Of a DNA stretch of 64,000 bases, positions 36,079-45,425 are shown piece after piece. Origin of the DNA: an uncultured Fibrobacter sp. (GTDB taxonomy: Bacteria > Fibrobacterota > Fibrobacteria > Fibrobacterales > Fibrobacteraceae); contig CAKUXP010000015.1 in the NCBI GenBank assembly GCA_934700345.1, positions 1 through 64,000 of the forward strand. The letters run 5' to 3'. The position numbers and the translations under genes were made by a program. Below the pieces are notes generated by a model. That model saw only the letters and a list, made by a program, of their open reading frames with translations. It ran no database searches and was not told the origin of the DNA. The stretch's first letter is position 1. Each line of letters starts with the position of its first letter.

Positions 36079-37151
36079 AAATTCTTTTCGTTATTCGAGA
36101 TATGGTGATTGGCGGGGCTGGCAAACAGCTGGCTTTGACGGCTAACGCATTGTCAAGAATGGGTCATAAAGTTTTTATCTTTGCTTATTTCGGCGGGAAA
36201 AACGAGCATTTGCTAGATACCACCGTCTCCTATATTGCGCAAAATCCTGTTCCAAAATCAAAAATAAATGAATATCTCCTTTCTGTGTTTCATATTCGAA
36301 AGCAGATGAAGCTGATTAAACCTGATGTTGCGATTTCATGGCGTTGCAATTCAGGATGTTTTACTCGTTTAGCTGCTTTTAGATTGCCGTTAAAGGTGGT
36401 TTTTAGTGAAAGGAGCGATCCTTATACAGAAACTTCACTTGCTTTGAAAGTATCGGCTTTTATTGCCAGCTTTTCGGATGGTGGAGTCTTTCAAACTGAA
36501 GCTGTCCGTAAATATTATAAACATTTGTATTCCAAAAGCATTGTTATCCCTAATCCTTTTGATAAAAATTTAAGTACTGAAAAGGTCCTCGGATATAATA
36601 AAAGAAAACTTGAAATTGTGCATGTTGCTCGCATGGTAATTTCTCAAAAACGCCAAGATTTAATGTTATTGGCTTTTAAAATTTTCTTAGAGAAATATCC
36701 GGATTATCGTTTAATGTTTTATGGCGATGGACCGGATTTGGAGTGCGTTCGTTTGTTTGCCAAAAATTTAGGTGTCGAAAAAAATACGATATTTTGTGGC
36801 GATGTAGTTGGTGCGGCGAGTCGAATTGGGAATGCAAAATTACTTGTTTTAACTTCGGATTATGAAGGAATCCCGAATGTGATTATGGAAGCTTTTGCAA
36901 TGGACGTTCCTGTTGTATCTACGGATTGCAGTCCAGGCGGTGCGAGAGTATTAATTGATGATGGTGAAAATGGATTTATCGTACCTGCTGGTGAAGCAAA
37001 GAAGCTGGCTCAAAAAATGTGCTCTGTTGTGGAAAATGAATGCCTTGCTGAAAAATTCATCGAAAAAGGGAAAGAAAAGCTGAAGTTGTTTGAACCAAGT
37101 TCTATTTTCCAGAAATGGAATGAGTATTTGAAGTTGTGTTATCGTATTTAG
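36075..37151 (+). CDS. GT4 glycosyltransferase
   Basis: 358 aa, GTG start overlapping the preceding stop. N-terminal ILFVIRDMVIGGAGKQLALTANAL and C-terminal YGDGPDLECVRLFAKNLGV, TSDYEGIPNVIMEAFAMDVPVVSTDCSPGGARVLI mark a retaining GT4 enzyme. Very AT-rich codon use like its operon mates. Confidence 0.85.
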   Translation: MKILFVIRDMVIGGAGKQLALTANALSRMGHKVFIFAYFGGKNEHLLDTTVSYIAQNPVPKSKINEYLLSVFHIRKQMKLIKPDVAISWRCNSGCFTRLAAFRLPLKVVFSERSDPYTETSLALKVSAFIASFSDGGVFQTEAVRKYYKHLYSKSIVIPNPFDKNLSTEKVLGYNKRKLEIVHVARMVISQKRQDLMLLAFKIFLEKYPDYRLMFYGDGPDLECVRLFAKNLGVEKNTIFCGDVVGAASRIGNAKLLVLTSDYEGIPNVIMEAFAMDVPVVSTDCSPGGARVLIDDGENGFIVPAGEAKKLAQKMCSVVENECLAEKFIEKGKEKLKLFEPSSIFQKWNEYLKLCYRI

Positions 37152-37170
37152 ATTTATTGAGAGTGTTTTT

Positions 37171-38274
37171 GTGTTGATTTATTTGGTAACATTTTCTTTG
37201 TCTTTGTTGTGCTATGCAATTGCTATTCGAGCAAAAAGTAGAATGTTTAAGGGAGGATGCCTTTTTCTTTGCATTGTTATTCCAGCTTTGCTTGCTGGAC
37301 TAAGAGACCCTCTTGTAGGAAAAGATTATAGTGTATATGGAGAGTATGCTTGGAATGCAGCAATTTCTTCGGCTTCTTGGAAATCTTATATCCATAATTC
37401 TATAAGTTTGGTAACGAATCTTGAAATTTTTTATCTTTTCTTTAATTTTTTTACTAGTCGTTTTTCGGATGATTTTCATGTGTTCTTTTTTGTTCATCAA
37501 TTTTGTTTAATGTGTATGGTTGTTTATGTTGCGTTAAAGTGTAGAAAATACAAAGCATCTACATTTATTTTATTCTTTTATTTTTTTGCCTTATATAATA
37601 TATCATTTAATTTGCTGCGGCAGATTTTTGCGTTGGTATTTTCTTTGATTGCTTTTCTATGGTTGATTGAAAGTAACCGAAAAAAAAGTGTCCTCTTTTT
37701 TTTGCTATCTTGCTTAGCTCATAAGTCTTCGTATTTTGCCGTTTTTATTCTAGCTTTAAGGGCAATGATTGGAAAGTTTCGAAACAATAAACTGCTTTTA
37801 ATTACTTTATTGGGTTTTATCTTTATTGCTGGCTTTTCATCCTTTACGATGCTTATGAATTTTATGATTTCAAGTGGACTGTATTCAGATCATTATAGTG
37901 CGTATGTTGGAATGGTTGGATTTAAAACTCATAAAATAGATATTTTGTTTCTTATAGGAATAATTTTCTGTTTAATTTTCTTTATAAAAAAGAAAAATCG
38001 AGCAAAAAATATATATGAAATGGCTTTATTTATGTCGATAATCTCGATACTATTTCATTTGTTTGGAAGTCTAGTTGAAATTGCTGCGAGAGTGGCTTTA
38101 TATTATGAGTTTCCTTTGTGTATTTTGCTATTAATGAGTTCTACGAAAAAGAAAGATTCTCAAAAACTTTTAACAGGAGCTTTTTTTCTTCTGCTTTGTC
38201 GTTGGTTTTATTTGGCAATCGTTACGGGGTATGATTGGACAATTCCTTATACATCAAGAATTCTAGGGATCTGA
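37171..38274 (+). CDS. EpsG/Wzy-like polysaccharide polymerase
   Basis: 367 aa, about ten hydrophobic segments. The motif LLAGLRDPLVGKDYSVYGEY near residues 39-58 is typical of EpsG-family proteins, which act as Wzy-type repeat-unit polymerases in the inner membrane. LLRQIFALVFSLIAF is a second recognisable feature. GTG start. Lies among glycosyltransferases, as expected for the polymerase of the locus. Confidence 0.8.
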   Translation: MLIYLVTFSLSLLCYAIAIRAKSRMFKGGCLFLCIVIPALLAGLRDPLVGKDYSVYGEYAWNAAISSASWKSYIHNSISLVTNLEIFYLFFNFFTSRFSDDFHVFFFVHQFCLMCMVVYVALKCRKYKASTFILFFYFFALYNISFNLLRQIFALVFSLIAFLWLIESNRKKSVLFFLLSCLAHKSSYFAVFILALRAMIGKFRNNKLLLITLLGFIFIAGFSSFTMLMNFMISSGLYSDHYSAYVGMVGFKTHKIDILFLIGIIFCLIFFIKKKNRAKNIYEMALFMSIISILFHLFGSLVEIAARVALYYEFPLCILLLMSSTKKKDSQKLLTGAFFLLLCRWFYLAIVTGYDWTIPYTSRILGI

Positions 38275-38275
38275 T

Positions 38276-39409
38276 ATGATTCGTGTTGTTCATTTTATAG
38301 ACACTCTTTTTCAAGGTGGCGCTGAAACATTAGTTAAAGATTATGCTCGATTTTTGGATAAGAAAAAATTTAATTTGACGGTTCTCTGTTTACGTAGAAC
38401 TGAGTCTCCTTATGAAAGGATAATTGAAAGCTTTGGCGTAAATGTTATATATATTTGCGACTATTTTGGTTCCTGTAAAACTTTTTGTGGGCGTGTAAAA
38501 AACAAACTTGCTAAAACTTTTGGACTGTATCATTTAAAAATTAAGAGAATTTTGTTTGATTTGCAGCCTGATGTTGTTCATGCTCACCTTGCGGTTCTTC
38601 GTTATTTAAAATATGCTGATTTAAATTCAACGAAAATTTTTTATACAGTGCATAGCGAACCACTGAGATATTGGCATTGTTCTACGAGTATTTCAAAAAA
38701 AGAATTTGAAGCTTGTTGTTGGTTGATAAAAGAAAAAAAATTACAACTTATTGCTTTGCATAATTCGATGCGGATTGGACTTAATCGTTTGTTTGGTATA
38801 GATGATACGATTATTATTAATAACGGAATAGATTTTTCTAAATTTAGTAATGTTTTGGCGAAAGAAAAGAGCCGAAAAAAATTAAAAATTCCTGAGAATA
38901 CCTTTGTTATTGGTCATTTGGGACGATTTATTCAAGAAAAGAATCATGTCTTTTTGTTGAAAATTTTCGCTAGGCTCATTGAAAAGAAATCAAATTCTTT
39001 GTTGCTATTAATTGGTTCTGGACCTTTGCTTGATTCTATAAAATTAAAAATTAACGAGTTGCATCTTGAAAATAATGTTCATATTCTAAGTAATAGAACA
39101 GATGTCCCCGACTTGTTAAATGCTATGGATGTTTTTGCTTTTCCTTCTATTTATGAAGGCTTGGGGATTGCGCTCATAGAAGCGCAAAAAATGGGGTTGC
39201 CTTGTGTTGTATCAGATAAAGTACCTTCGGCTGCTACAATATCAAACCTTGTAACCACATTACAATTGACTGCGGCTGAAGAGAAATGGGTAGATGCTTT
39301 GTTAAAACCAAAACCTAAGATTGTGAAGTATCTGAATTTGGAATCATGGGATATTCGAAATGTTGTAAAACAGCTGGAAATACTTTATCAAAAAAAATCT
39401 GAGGATTAA
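38276..39409 (+). CDS. GT4 glycosyltransferase
   Basis: 377 aa. VVHFIDTLFQGGAETLVKDYARFL at the N-terminus; IGHLGRFIQEKNHVFLLKIF, IGSGPLLDSI and FAFPSIYEGLGIALIEAQKMGLPCVVSD in the donor-binding half. Begins 1 nt after the polymerase stop. Confidence 0.87.
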   Translation: MIRVVHFIDTLFQGGAETLVKDYARFLDKKKFNLTVLCLRRTESPYERIIESFGVNVIYICDYFGSCKTFCGRVKNKLAKTFGLYHLKIKRILFDLQPDVVHAHLAVLRYLKYADLNSTKIFYTVHSEPLRYWHCSTSISKKEFEACCWLIKEKKLQLIALHNSMRIGLNRLFGIDDTIIINNGIDFSKFSNVLAKEKSRKKLKIPENTFVIGHLGRFIQEKNHVFLLKIFARLIEKKSNSLLLLIGSGPLLDSIKLKINELHLENNVHILSNRTDVPDLLNAMDVFAFPSIYEGLGIALIEAQKMGLPCVVSDKVPSAATISNLVTTLQLTAAEEKWVDALLKPKPKIVKYLNLESWDIRNVVKQLEILYQKKSED

Positions 39410-39410
39410 G

Positions 39411-40361
39411 ATGTTAAAGGTTAGTGTTATTGTTGCTATATATCAAGCCGAGCTATATCTTTATAGATGCTTGGAAAGCCTTCAAAGACAGACGCTTCAA
39501 GAAATAGAAATATTGCTTATTGACGATGGCAGTAAAGATTCTTCTGGAAATATTTGTGATGAATATGTAAAAAAAAATGACAAATTTAAAGTTATTCATA
39601 AAAAAAACGAAGGCGTGAGTTCGGCGCGCCAAATGGGGCTAAATTCTGCTTGTGGTGAATATGTGATTCATGTCGATCCCGATGATTGGGTGGATGAAAA
39701 TATGCTCAGAGACCTATATGAATTCGCTAAAAAAAACAATTCGGATTTGGTTATTTGTGATTACTACCAAGAATTGAATGGAGCATCTCATTATGTACAA
39801 CAGAAGCCTAAGTCTCTCAAGAATAAGGATTTTTTTTATGAGTTAATCAATAATCTGCATGGGAGTTGTTGGAATAAATTAGTTCGTCGATCTTGTTTTT
39901 TTAAATACAACATCCAGTTTCCAATAAATATGACTATGTGGGAAGATAAATATGTGAATCTTTGCTTGGCGGCAAATCCTATATCAGTTGCGTATTTTCC
40001 TAAAGCATATTATCATTATGATGAATCGATAAATATAAATGGTGCTGTTCGCTCATGGACGAAGAAAAAATTAATGTCTCAGATTTATTTAATCAATTGG
40101 CTAGATTCTTTAAATAATCCTGTTATAAAAAAAGAAATTTTAACATTAAAAAAGATGGCTAAAAAGACGGCTTTTTTTACTCAAAAAATCGGGACAAAAG
40201 AGTTTAGAAATCTATATCCAGAAATAAAGAATTTATATAAATTTAATGTTAAACAATTGGGGCGTTTCCCTTTTCTAATTTTTATTGCGGAAAATTTTTC
40301 TTTAACATTGGCTAGGTTTTTGCAAAAGTGCAAAGATTGCGTCAAAAAATATAAATCATAG
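39411..40361 (+). CDS. GT2 glycosyltransferase
   Basis: 316 aa GT-A enzyme: VSVIVAIYQAELYLYRCLESL, LLIDDGSKDSS, YVIHVDPDDWVDENML (DxD) and MTMWEDKYVNLCL. Begins 1 nt after the previous stop. No membrane helices beyond a short hydrophobic C-terminal stretch. Confidence 0.88.
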   Translation: MLKVSVIVAIYQAELYLYRCLESLQRQTLQEIEILLIDDGSKDSSGNICDEYVKKNDKFKVIHKKNEGVSSARQMGLNSACGEYVIHVDPDDWVDENMLRDLYEFAKKNNSDLVICDYYQELNGASHYVQQKPKSLKNKDFFYELINNLHGSCWNKLVRRSCFFKYNIQFPINMTMWEDKYVNLCLAANPISVAYFPKAYYHYDESININGAVRSWTKKKLMSQIYLINWLDSLNNPVIKKEILTLKKMAKKTAFFTQKIGTKEFRNLYPEIKNLYKFNVKQLGRFPFLIFIAENFSLTLARFLQKCKDCVKKYKS

Positions 40362-40379
40362 TCAAAGTCTGGAGCTTTT

Positions 40380-41444
40380 GTGGAAAAATTTGAAATCAAC
40401 TTTCATTATGAAAAAAACTATGGAGCTTTTTTGCAGGCTTATGCTTTGCAATGTAAGATTGGGACGAAAATCATCAATTTCTGTCCAGGAATATTTTATT
40501 ACAAATTTGTTGGCGAAGCTTCTTTGAAAAAGCATCCGATTTTGGGTCATTTGCTACACTTTATAAGGTATTGTCGATTTCGGATTAGATTGGGATTACA
40601 TTTCCCTGAGTTTAAAAAATTAAACAAAACAAAAAAAAATTCATCTGTACCATCTGTAAAAAAATTATACCTTGCTAATGACGCTGCCTATATTGTCGGT
40701 TCCGACCAAGTTTGGAATCCTCAATTTATTTTTCGTAGAGAAGATTTTTATTTTTTGAATTTCACTCCGAAAAATTCAAAGCGCATCTCCTACGCCGCTT
40801 CCCTCGGCATGAAAGAATGGCCCAAATCTTTCGAGCAAAAGGTCCTCCCCATGCTCAAGCGTTTTGACGCCATCAGCGTCCGCGAAGAAAGTGCGGTTTC
40901 TTACCTGACTTCGCTCGGGCTCAAGAATGTTGTCTGCGTCTGCGACCCGACGATTTTGCACAAAGGGGACTTTTATCGAAAGGAATTCCCTTATGAAAAG
41001 ATCGAAGAAGAGTTCTCGTTTGTCTATCGCATCCGCGAAGTCGTTCCTGATTCTGTACAAAGTATTCTTCTGCCGCAAAATAAGGAAATCTGGCTTTCGA
41101 AACCATGGCGGTGGAGGCTTCCGTCTGTCACCCAGTGGCTTCAGAATATCGACAACGCGAAATTTGTTGTAACGGATTCTTTCCATTGCGCCGTGTTCTG
41201 CATCCTTTTCCACAAGCCTTTTTTGGTGATTCCCAACCGTTCAACCGGCAAGGGGATGAATGAACGCTTTGCGACCTTGCTCGGAAAGACGGGGTTGGAA
41301 TATCGCACTCTGACTTGCGAGGAATCCAGCGAAGAGGCCTTGCAAAAATTGAATACTCCGGTTGATTGGGAAAAGGTCGATGCGATTCTCGAAGACTGGC
41401 GGACCTATTCGGCGAACTGGCTGGAGAAGGCGTTGGGGGAGTAG
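40380..41444 (+). CDS. Polysaccharide pyruvyl transferase family protein (mosaic gene)
   Basis: 354 aa, PF04230 type: NYGAFLQAYAL, IVGSDQVWNPQF, RISYAASLGM, SVREESAVSYL, VTDSFHCAVFCILF. Adds pyruvate ketals to glycans or a related transfer. GTG start. Base composition changes sharply inside the gene: the first ~390 nt are AT-rich like the upstream operon and the rest has the GC-rich codon use of the backbone, with the switch near 40765, just before the conserved RISYAASLG codons. Confidence 0.85.
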   Translation: MEKFEINFHYEKNYGAFLQAYALQCKIGTKIINFCPGIFYYKFVGEASLKKHPILGHLLHFIRYCRFRIRLGLHFPEFKKLNKTKKNSSVPSVKKLYLANDAAYIVGSDQVWNPQFIFRREDFYFLNFTPKNSKRISYAASLGMKEWPKSFEQKVLPMLKRFDAISVREESAVSYLTSLGLKNVVCVCDPTILHKGDFYRKEFPYEKIEEEFSFVYRIREVVPDSVQSILLPQNKEIWLSKPWRWRLPSVTQWLQNIDNAKFVVTDSFHCAVFCILFHKPFLVIPNRSTGKGMNERFATLLGKTGLEYRTLTCEESSEEALQKLNTPVDWEKVDAILEDWRTYSANWLEKALGE

Positions 41445-41487
41445 GCTTTTTTGTTTGAATCTAAGATCTTTGTATTGCTCTAATAAT

Positions 41488-41504
41488 CAATATAATCTAT
41501 ATTG
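41488..41504 (+). promoter_or_regulatory. Inverted repeat overlapping a TATAAT before the OLD-like gene
   Basis: CAATATA-ATC-TATATTG, 7-bp arms, containing TATAAT at 41491-41496; a poor -35 (TTGTAT) is 15 nt upstream. Candidate promoter with overlapping operator. Confidence 0.4.
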
Positions 41505-41532
41505 AACAAGGTTTCTTTCCAAGGATTTTAAA

Positions 41533-43482
41533 ATGAGACTCAAGGCGTTTAAAATTGAAAATTTTAAATCGATACAAAATACAGAAATTTTTCTTGATGA
41601 AAAATTGAATGTCTTGACAGGTGCGAATAACTGCGGAAAGACAACAATTATTGAAGCAATTGCTTTTTGGGTTGAATGCTTTGAAAAGTTAGTTTCTAGG
41701 GCAAAAAGAACTGTAAAAGGGCGTTACAATGCAGGGGATTATATTCTTGGCCCTTCAACAAACCGTTATTTTGAATTTGGTGAGATTGCAAGCGTTCGCG
41801 CCCCCCATTTTGAAGATGTATTTATTAACCGAAATATAAAAAAAACAATTAAATTGACGGCGATGCTTGTTTCCGTAGAAAACAAGATAGAATTGAAAAT
41901 CCCTATATCTATCAGAAGTTCCACGAAATCCAGATATGCCATCAAATTAGAAAATGAATTCTCTTTTAAATATCGAACTTTTAATGCGTTGTTTGTAAAT
42001 TGGCCAAATCCTATTTCTGAAGTTTATGCTAGTCCGGTAGCGAGCATAAATTTAACGGAGGCATTTGTTACGGGGCCTCAATTACAGGAACAGATAAAAA
42101 AGCGGGAGTCTGGGAAGATTTTTAGAAATCGACTCTATAAATTATACCATTCTTCCTCTTTTCAAAAATTCGAAAGCGATGTCTCCTATATTCTATATGA
42201 TACCGGGACAATTCCAAAGATTCATTTCTATTGTACTTCGGACATAAATCGGGACAAGACCGTATCCTTCAATTTTAAATTGGATTCGGATTTTGTTGAT
42301 GTGGAAAAGGATATTGCTCTGCTTGGCAGTGGTTCTTTGCAGATTATTGAAATCTTGCTGGACATTTATAATTTTGTCGAAGAAAAGAAGGACTTGATTT
42401 TAGTTCTGCTCGATGAACCGGATAGCCATATTCACCGGGACATGCAGCGGCGTTTGTTGGAAGTTTTAAAGCGTTCCGCCTCGAACAGTCAAATTGTCAT
42501 GACGACTCACAATGAAGCTTTGATTCGTTCTACTCGTCTAAAAAATCTATTCCATATCGATGCGTCGATGAGCGTCATCAGATGCGTTGATACAGGTGAA
42601 TTATCCAAAATAAATAAACCTCATTTTGCTGGGCTTTACCCCAGTGAAATTTCTCCGGTCATACAAGATGTTTCGGGAGGCTTTACTGGGCTAGATTTTA
42701 TTAGTGCTTTGGAAGCGGATAAGATTGTATTTGTTGAAGGTGATAGCGATGCGAGATTGTTGTACTGTCTTTATCGCAAGAGAATCGAAAATAATGGGAA
42801 AAAACTTGCGTTTTGGGTTTTAGGAGGAATCTCTAAAGTTTTAGACAAAGTCGATGGCTATAAAACGGTATTTCAGGATATTAAGAATGGAATTTCTTTG
42901 TGGGATAAGTCTGTCGTGGTATTCGATCAGGATGCTGTATTGGATGTGCATCGAAAACTTATTCAAGAAAAACTAAAGACGAAATTTTGCTTAAACTCTT
43001 TCGTGATGGACGCTTATACGCAAGAATCAGTTTTGTTGACGGATCCTGAAAAATTATTTGAGTTGTTGTGTGCTGTGTATGGTTTGAACGTTTCGCTGAA
43101 TTCTTTCTTGGGTTCTTATCGGAAACAAGTCACAGAAATTGAGAAGAAAATAAAGGTGCGCAATTCATTGGAGGTTATCTGTTCTTCAAACAAAGTGACT
43201 GAATATATTGGGAATTACCTCAAAAAGATGAATGAAAAATTTGAATGTAGGGTTAAATACCAGGAAGCAAAGTTGTCTAAGGAGATGGCTGATTATTATA
43301 AGGTCCAGCCGATTTGCAAATTGGCCACAAAGGCTGATGTGGAAGAAATCATCAATGCGGTTTTAAAAGATCTGGGTTCCGATAAAACGTATTCAGAAGC
43401 GGATTTTTATCTTTTTGCCCAAAAAGCCGATACCAAGACGATGTTTGATGCTTGGAATAAAGTGGTGGAGTTTATCGGGTGA
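41533..43482 (+). CDS. OLD-like AAA ATPase with TOPRIM domain
   Basis: 649 aa. Walker A GANNCGKTT (30-38), ABC-type signature region LLGSGSLQIIEILL, Walker B LVLLDEPDSHIHRDMQ and H-loop MTTHNEALIRS, then a TOPRIM nuclease part (IVFVEGDSDARLLYCLY; VVVFDQDAVLD). This is the class of OLD-family nucleases, several of which protect against phage. No UvrD-like GajB partner is adjacent, so it is not a Gabija pair. AT-rich relative to the genes on both sides, suggesting acquisition. Preceded by AAGGA. Confidence 0.8.
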   Translation: MRLKAFKIENFKSIQNTEIFLDEKLNVLTGANNCGKTTIIEAIAFWVECFEKLVSRAKRTVKGRYNAGDYILGPSTNRYFEFGEIASVRAPHFEDVFINRNIKKTIKLTAMLVSVENKIELKIPISIRSSTKSRYAIKLENEFSFKYRTFNALFVNWPNPISEVYASPVASINLTEAFVTGPQLQEQIKKRESGKIFRNRLYKLYHSSSFQKFESDVSYILYDTGTIPKIHFYCTSDINRDKTVSFNFKLDSDFVDVEKDIALLGSGSLQIIEILLDIYNFVEEKKDLILVLLDEPDSHIHRDMQRRLLEVLKRSASNSQIVMTTHNEALIRSTRLKNLFHIDASMSVIRCVDTGELSKINKPHFAGLYPSEISPVIQDVSGGFTGLDFISALEADKIVFVEGDSDARLLYCLYRKRIENNGKKLAFWVLGGISKVLDKVDGYKTVFQDIKNGISLWDKSVVVFDQDAVLDVHRKLIQEKLKTKFCLNSFVMDAYTQESVLLTDPEKLFELLCAVYGLNVSLNSFLGSYRKQVTEIEKKIKVRNSLEVICSSNKVTEYIGNYLKKMNEKFECRVKYQEAKLSKEMADYYKVQPICKLATKADVEEIINAVLKDLGSDKTYSEADFYLFAQKADTKTMFDAWNKVVEFIG

Positions 43483-43519
43483 TTGTAGATTTCTATTTTT
43501 CCCAAAAAAGATAAGAGAA

Positions 43520-45301
43520 ATGTCTAGACTATTCAAATTTTTATCCGGAGCGATTTCTCGTCCGGTTCTGGAATGTCCAGCTAGTTTTGTCTTCTTGACC
43601 GTATTGCTGTGGGTTCCTTCCTGGACGCGCGAAATTTCCGTGACAAGCCTTTTTCAGGTGCTTTGCAATCTGCTTTTTAGTTCGGCTGCGATCTTCTTGA
43701 TTTGCGTGGTGGCGCATCTTTTGGGCAGAGTTGTGCGTTCGCTTAAAATTGTCTGGTTGGGAATTTCGCATGTTCTGGTCTATGGCGTTTTCTTTTTCGA
43801 GTGCTTTCTTCTTTTTTTCTTTGGGTGTCACATGAACGCGAACATCTTTCAGCTAATCGAAGAGACGAATCCGCAAGAGACTTCCGAATTTTTTACCGTA
43901 TATGTGTTGAACGGAAAGTTCTTCGTTTTATGCGCAGGTATGCTCTTGTTTGCTGTTGTTGAATTTTTCTCGAGGAAGATAGTCGCTTCGCTCCTGTCGC
44001 TTCGCTCCTGTCGCTTCGCTCTAAGTGTTTATCTTCTATTAGCCTTGTGCGTTTTGCTGAACAATGCCAGATACTATTCGCTTGAGTTTCGCGAAGATTG
44101 GCATCGTGCGCAAAATTCGGCGGCAATAAAGTCGCCATTGTTTTACGGATTTCAGGCTCTTTCACAATTCTTGCAGGAGCGAGATGCTTTTGAAATTTGC
44201 GCCATTAGCAATTCGGATGTCCGTGCCATTTCTTTGGATTCCGTTCCTAAGACGATTGTTGTCGTTATTGGAGAATCATTCAATCGACATCACTCCAGTT
44301 TGTACGGTTATCCTCTGGAAACAAACCCAAAACTTTCTAGGTTGAATGGGTTGTCTATTTACGACAATGTTGTTTCGCCAATCAATGCGACCTCTTCTGC
44401 GTTCAGGCTTTTCCTTTCTATGGCGAGTATGGACGATTCCCGCGAATGGAGCGAAACCCCGCTGTTCCCGGCAATATTCAAGTCGGCAGGTTACAATGTT
44501 GTCTTTTACAGCAACCAGTTCGTGCCGGCTGTTGGAATGGATACCTATGATGCGTCTTGTGGATTTTTTAACCATCCCGCGCTTGCCCCTAAACTTTTCT
44601 CCCACAGAAATACACAAAAGTTCCAATACGACGGGGAACTTCTTTATGATTACATGTCAAAACGAGACTCTTTGGAATCGAATTTTCAGAATTTGGTTAT
44701 TCTTCATCTATACGGGCAGCATGTAAATCCTGTGATGCGTTTTCCTCCGACACGAGCAAAATTCAATGAAGATGATTATGGCTTTCGCCAAGATTTAACG
44801 AGAGAACAAAAGCGCTATGTTGCTTCTTATGACAATGCGACGCTTTACAACGATTCCATTGTCGATTCGATTATTCAAATGTATCGCGATCGAATTGCGG
44901 CGGTTGTGTACTTTGCGGACCATGGCGATGAAGCGTACGATTTCAGAAATCATGTCGGTCGTTCTCGCGGGCTCCATCTTTTGGGTGCGCAGGGACTTCA
45001 AGCCCAGCTGGATGTTCCCTTTATGATTTGGCTTTCTGATTCCTGGAGAGAAAAGTATCCCGACGACGAATCGCGAATCCGGAGGCATTTGCACGATCCG
45101 TTTGTAATGGACGATTTGCCGCACATGCTTTTGGACCTTGCCCGGGTAAATCATGCTGACTACAATCCGAAAAAGAGCCTGATTTCTGACGAGTTTGACG
45201 TTTCGCGGAAGCGGATTATCCGTCCGCTCGCATCGGAGCCTGTCGATTACGATTCGGTGTGCTCGAAAGGATTGGTTGGCAAAGGTTCTTCTTCTCTTTG
45301 A
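43520..45301 (+). CDS. Phosphoethanolamine transferase (sulfatase fold)
   Basis: 593 aa. Five N-terminal membrane helices (~1-185), then a periplasmic alkaline-phosphatase-fold domain with VVVIGESFNRHHSSLYGYPLE, SPINATSSAF (candidate nucleophile Thr), LHLYGQHVNPVMRFP and VVYFADHGDEAYD. EptA/CptA-like enzymes add phosphoethanolamine to lipid A or core sugars. Start ATG 43520 with AAGAGA upstream. A 14-bp tandem repeat lies in codons ~155-168. Codon use is closer to the backbone than in the flanking genes. Confidence 0.85.
   Translation: MSRLFKFLSGAISRPVLECPASFVFLTVLLWVPSWTREISVTSLFQVLCNLLFSSAAIFLICVVAHLLGRVVRSLKIVWLGISHVLVYGVFFFECFLLFFFGCHMNANIFQLIEETNPQETSEFFTVYVLNGKFFVLCAGMLLFAVVEFFSRKIVASLLSLRSCRFALSVYLLLALCVLLNNARYYSLEFREDWHRAQNSAAIKSPLFYGFQALSQFLQERDAFEICAISNSDVRAISLDSVPKTIVVVIGESFNRHHSSLYGYPLETNPKLSRLNGLSIYDNVVSPINATSSAFRLFLSMASMDDSREWSETPLFPAIFKSAGYNVVFYSNQFVPAVGMDTYDASCGFFNHPALAPKLFSHRNTQKFQYDGELLYDYMSKRDSLESNFQNLVILHLYGQHVNPVMRFPPTRAKFNEDDYGFRQDLTREQKRYVASYDNATLYNDSIVDSIIQMYRDRIAAVVYFADHGDEAYDFRNHVGRSRGLHLLGAQGLQAQLDVPFMIWLSDSWREKYPDDESRIRRHLHDPFVMDDLPHMLLDLARVNHADYNPKKSLISDEFDVSRKRIIRPLASEPVDYDSVCSKGLVGKGSSSL
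43982..44021 (+). repeat. 14-bp tandem repeat (about 2.9 copies) inside the transferase gene
   Basis: GTCGCTTCGCTCCT at 43982-43995 and 43996-44009, then GTCGCTTCGCTC at 44010-44021. The unit is not a multiple of three, so gain or loss of one copy would shift the reading frame. Confidence 0.9.
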
Positions 45302-45425
45302 CAGAATAGTTTTTTGTATATCGCGACCATGGCCTGTCCGTCTTTTTAAAAGTGCTAGACGGCATGACGGATCAACTTTTTAGCTTTGCAAAAAAAAGTT
45401 CAAGTTCACCTTGGACGGAACACTG

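Noticed and set aside
43982..44021. Possible CRISPR-like repeat
   Set aside because: Units are contiguous without spacers and only 14 bp, inside a coding region. No CRISPR array or cas gene was found anywhere in the window.
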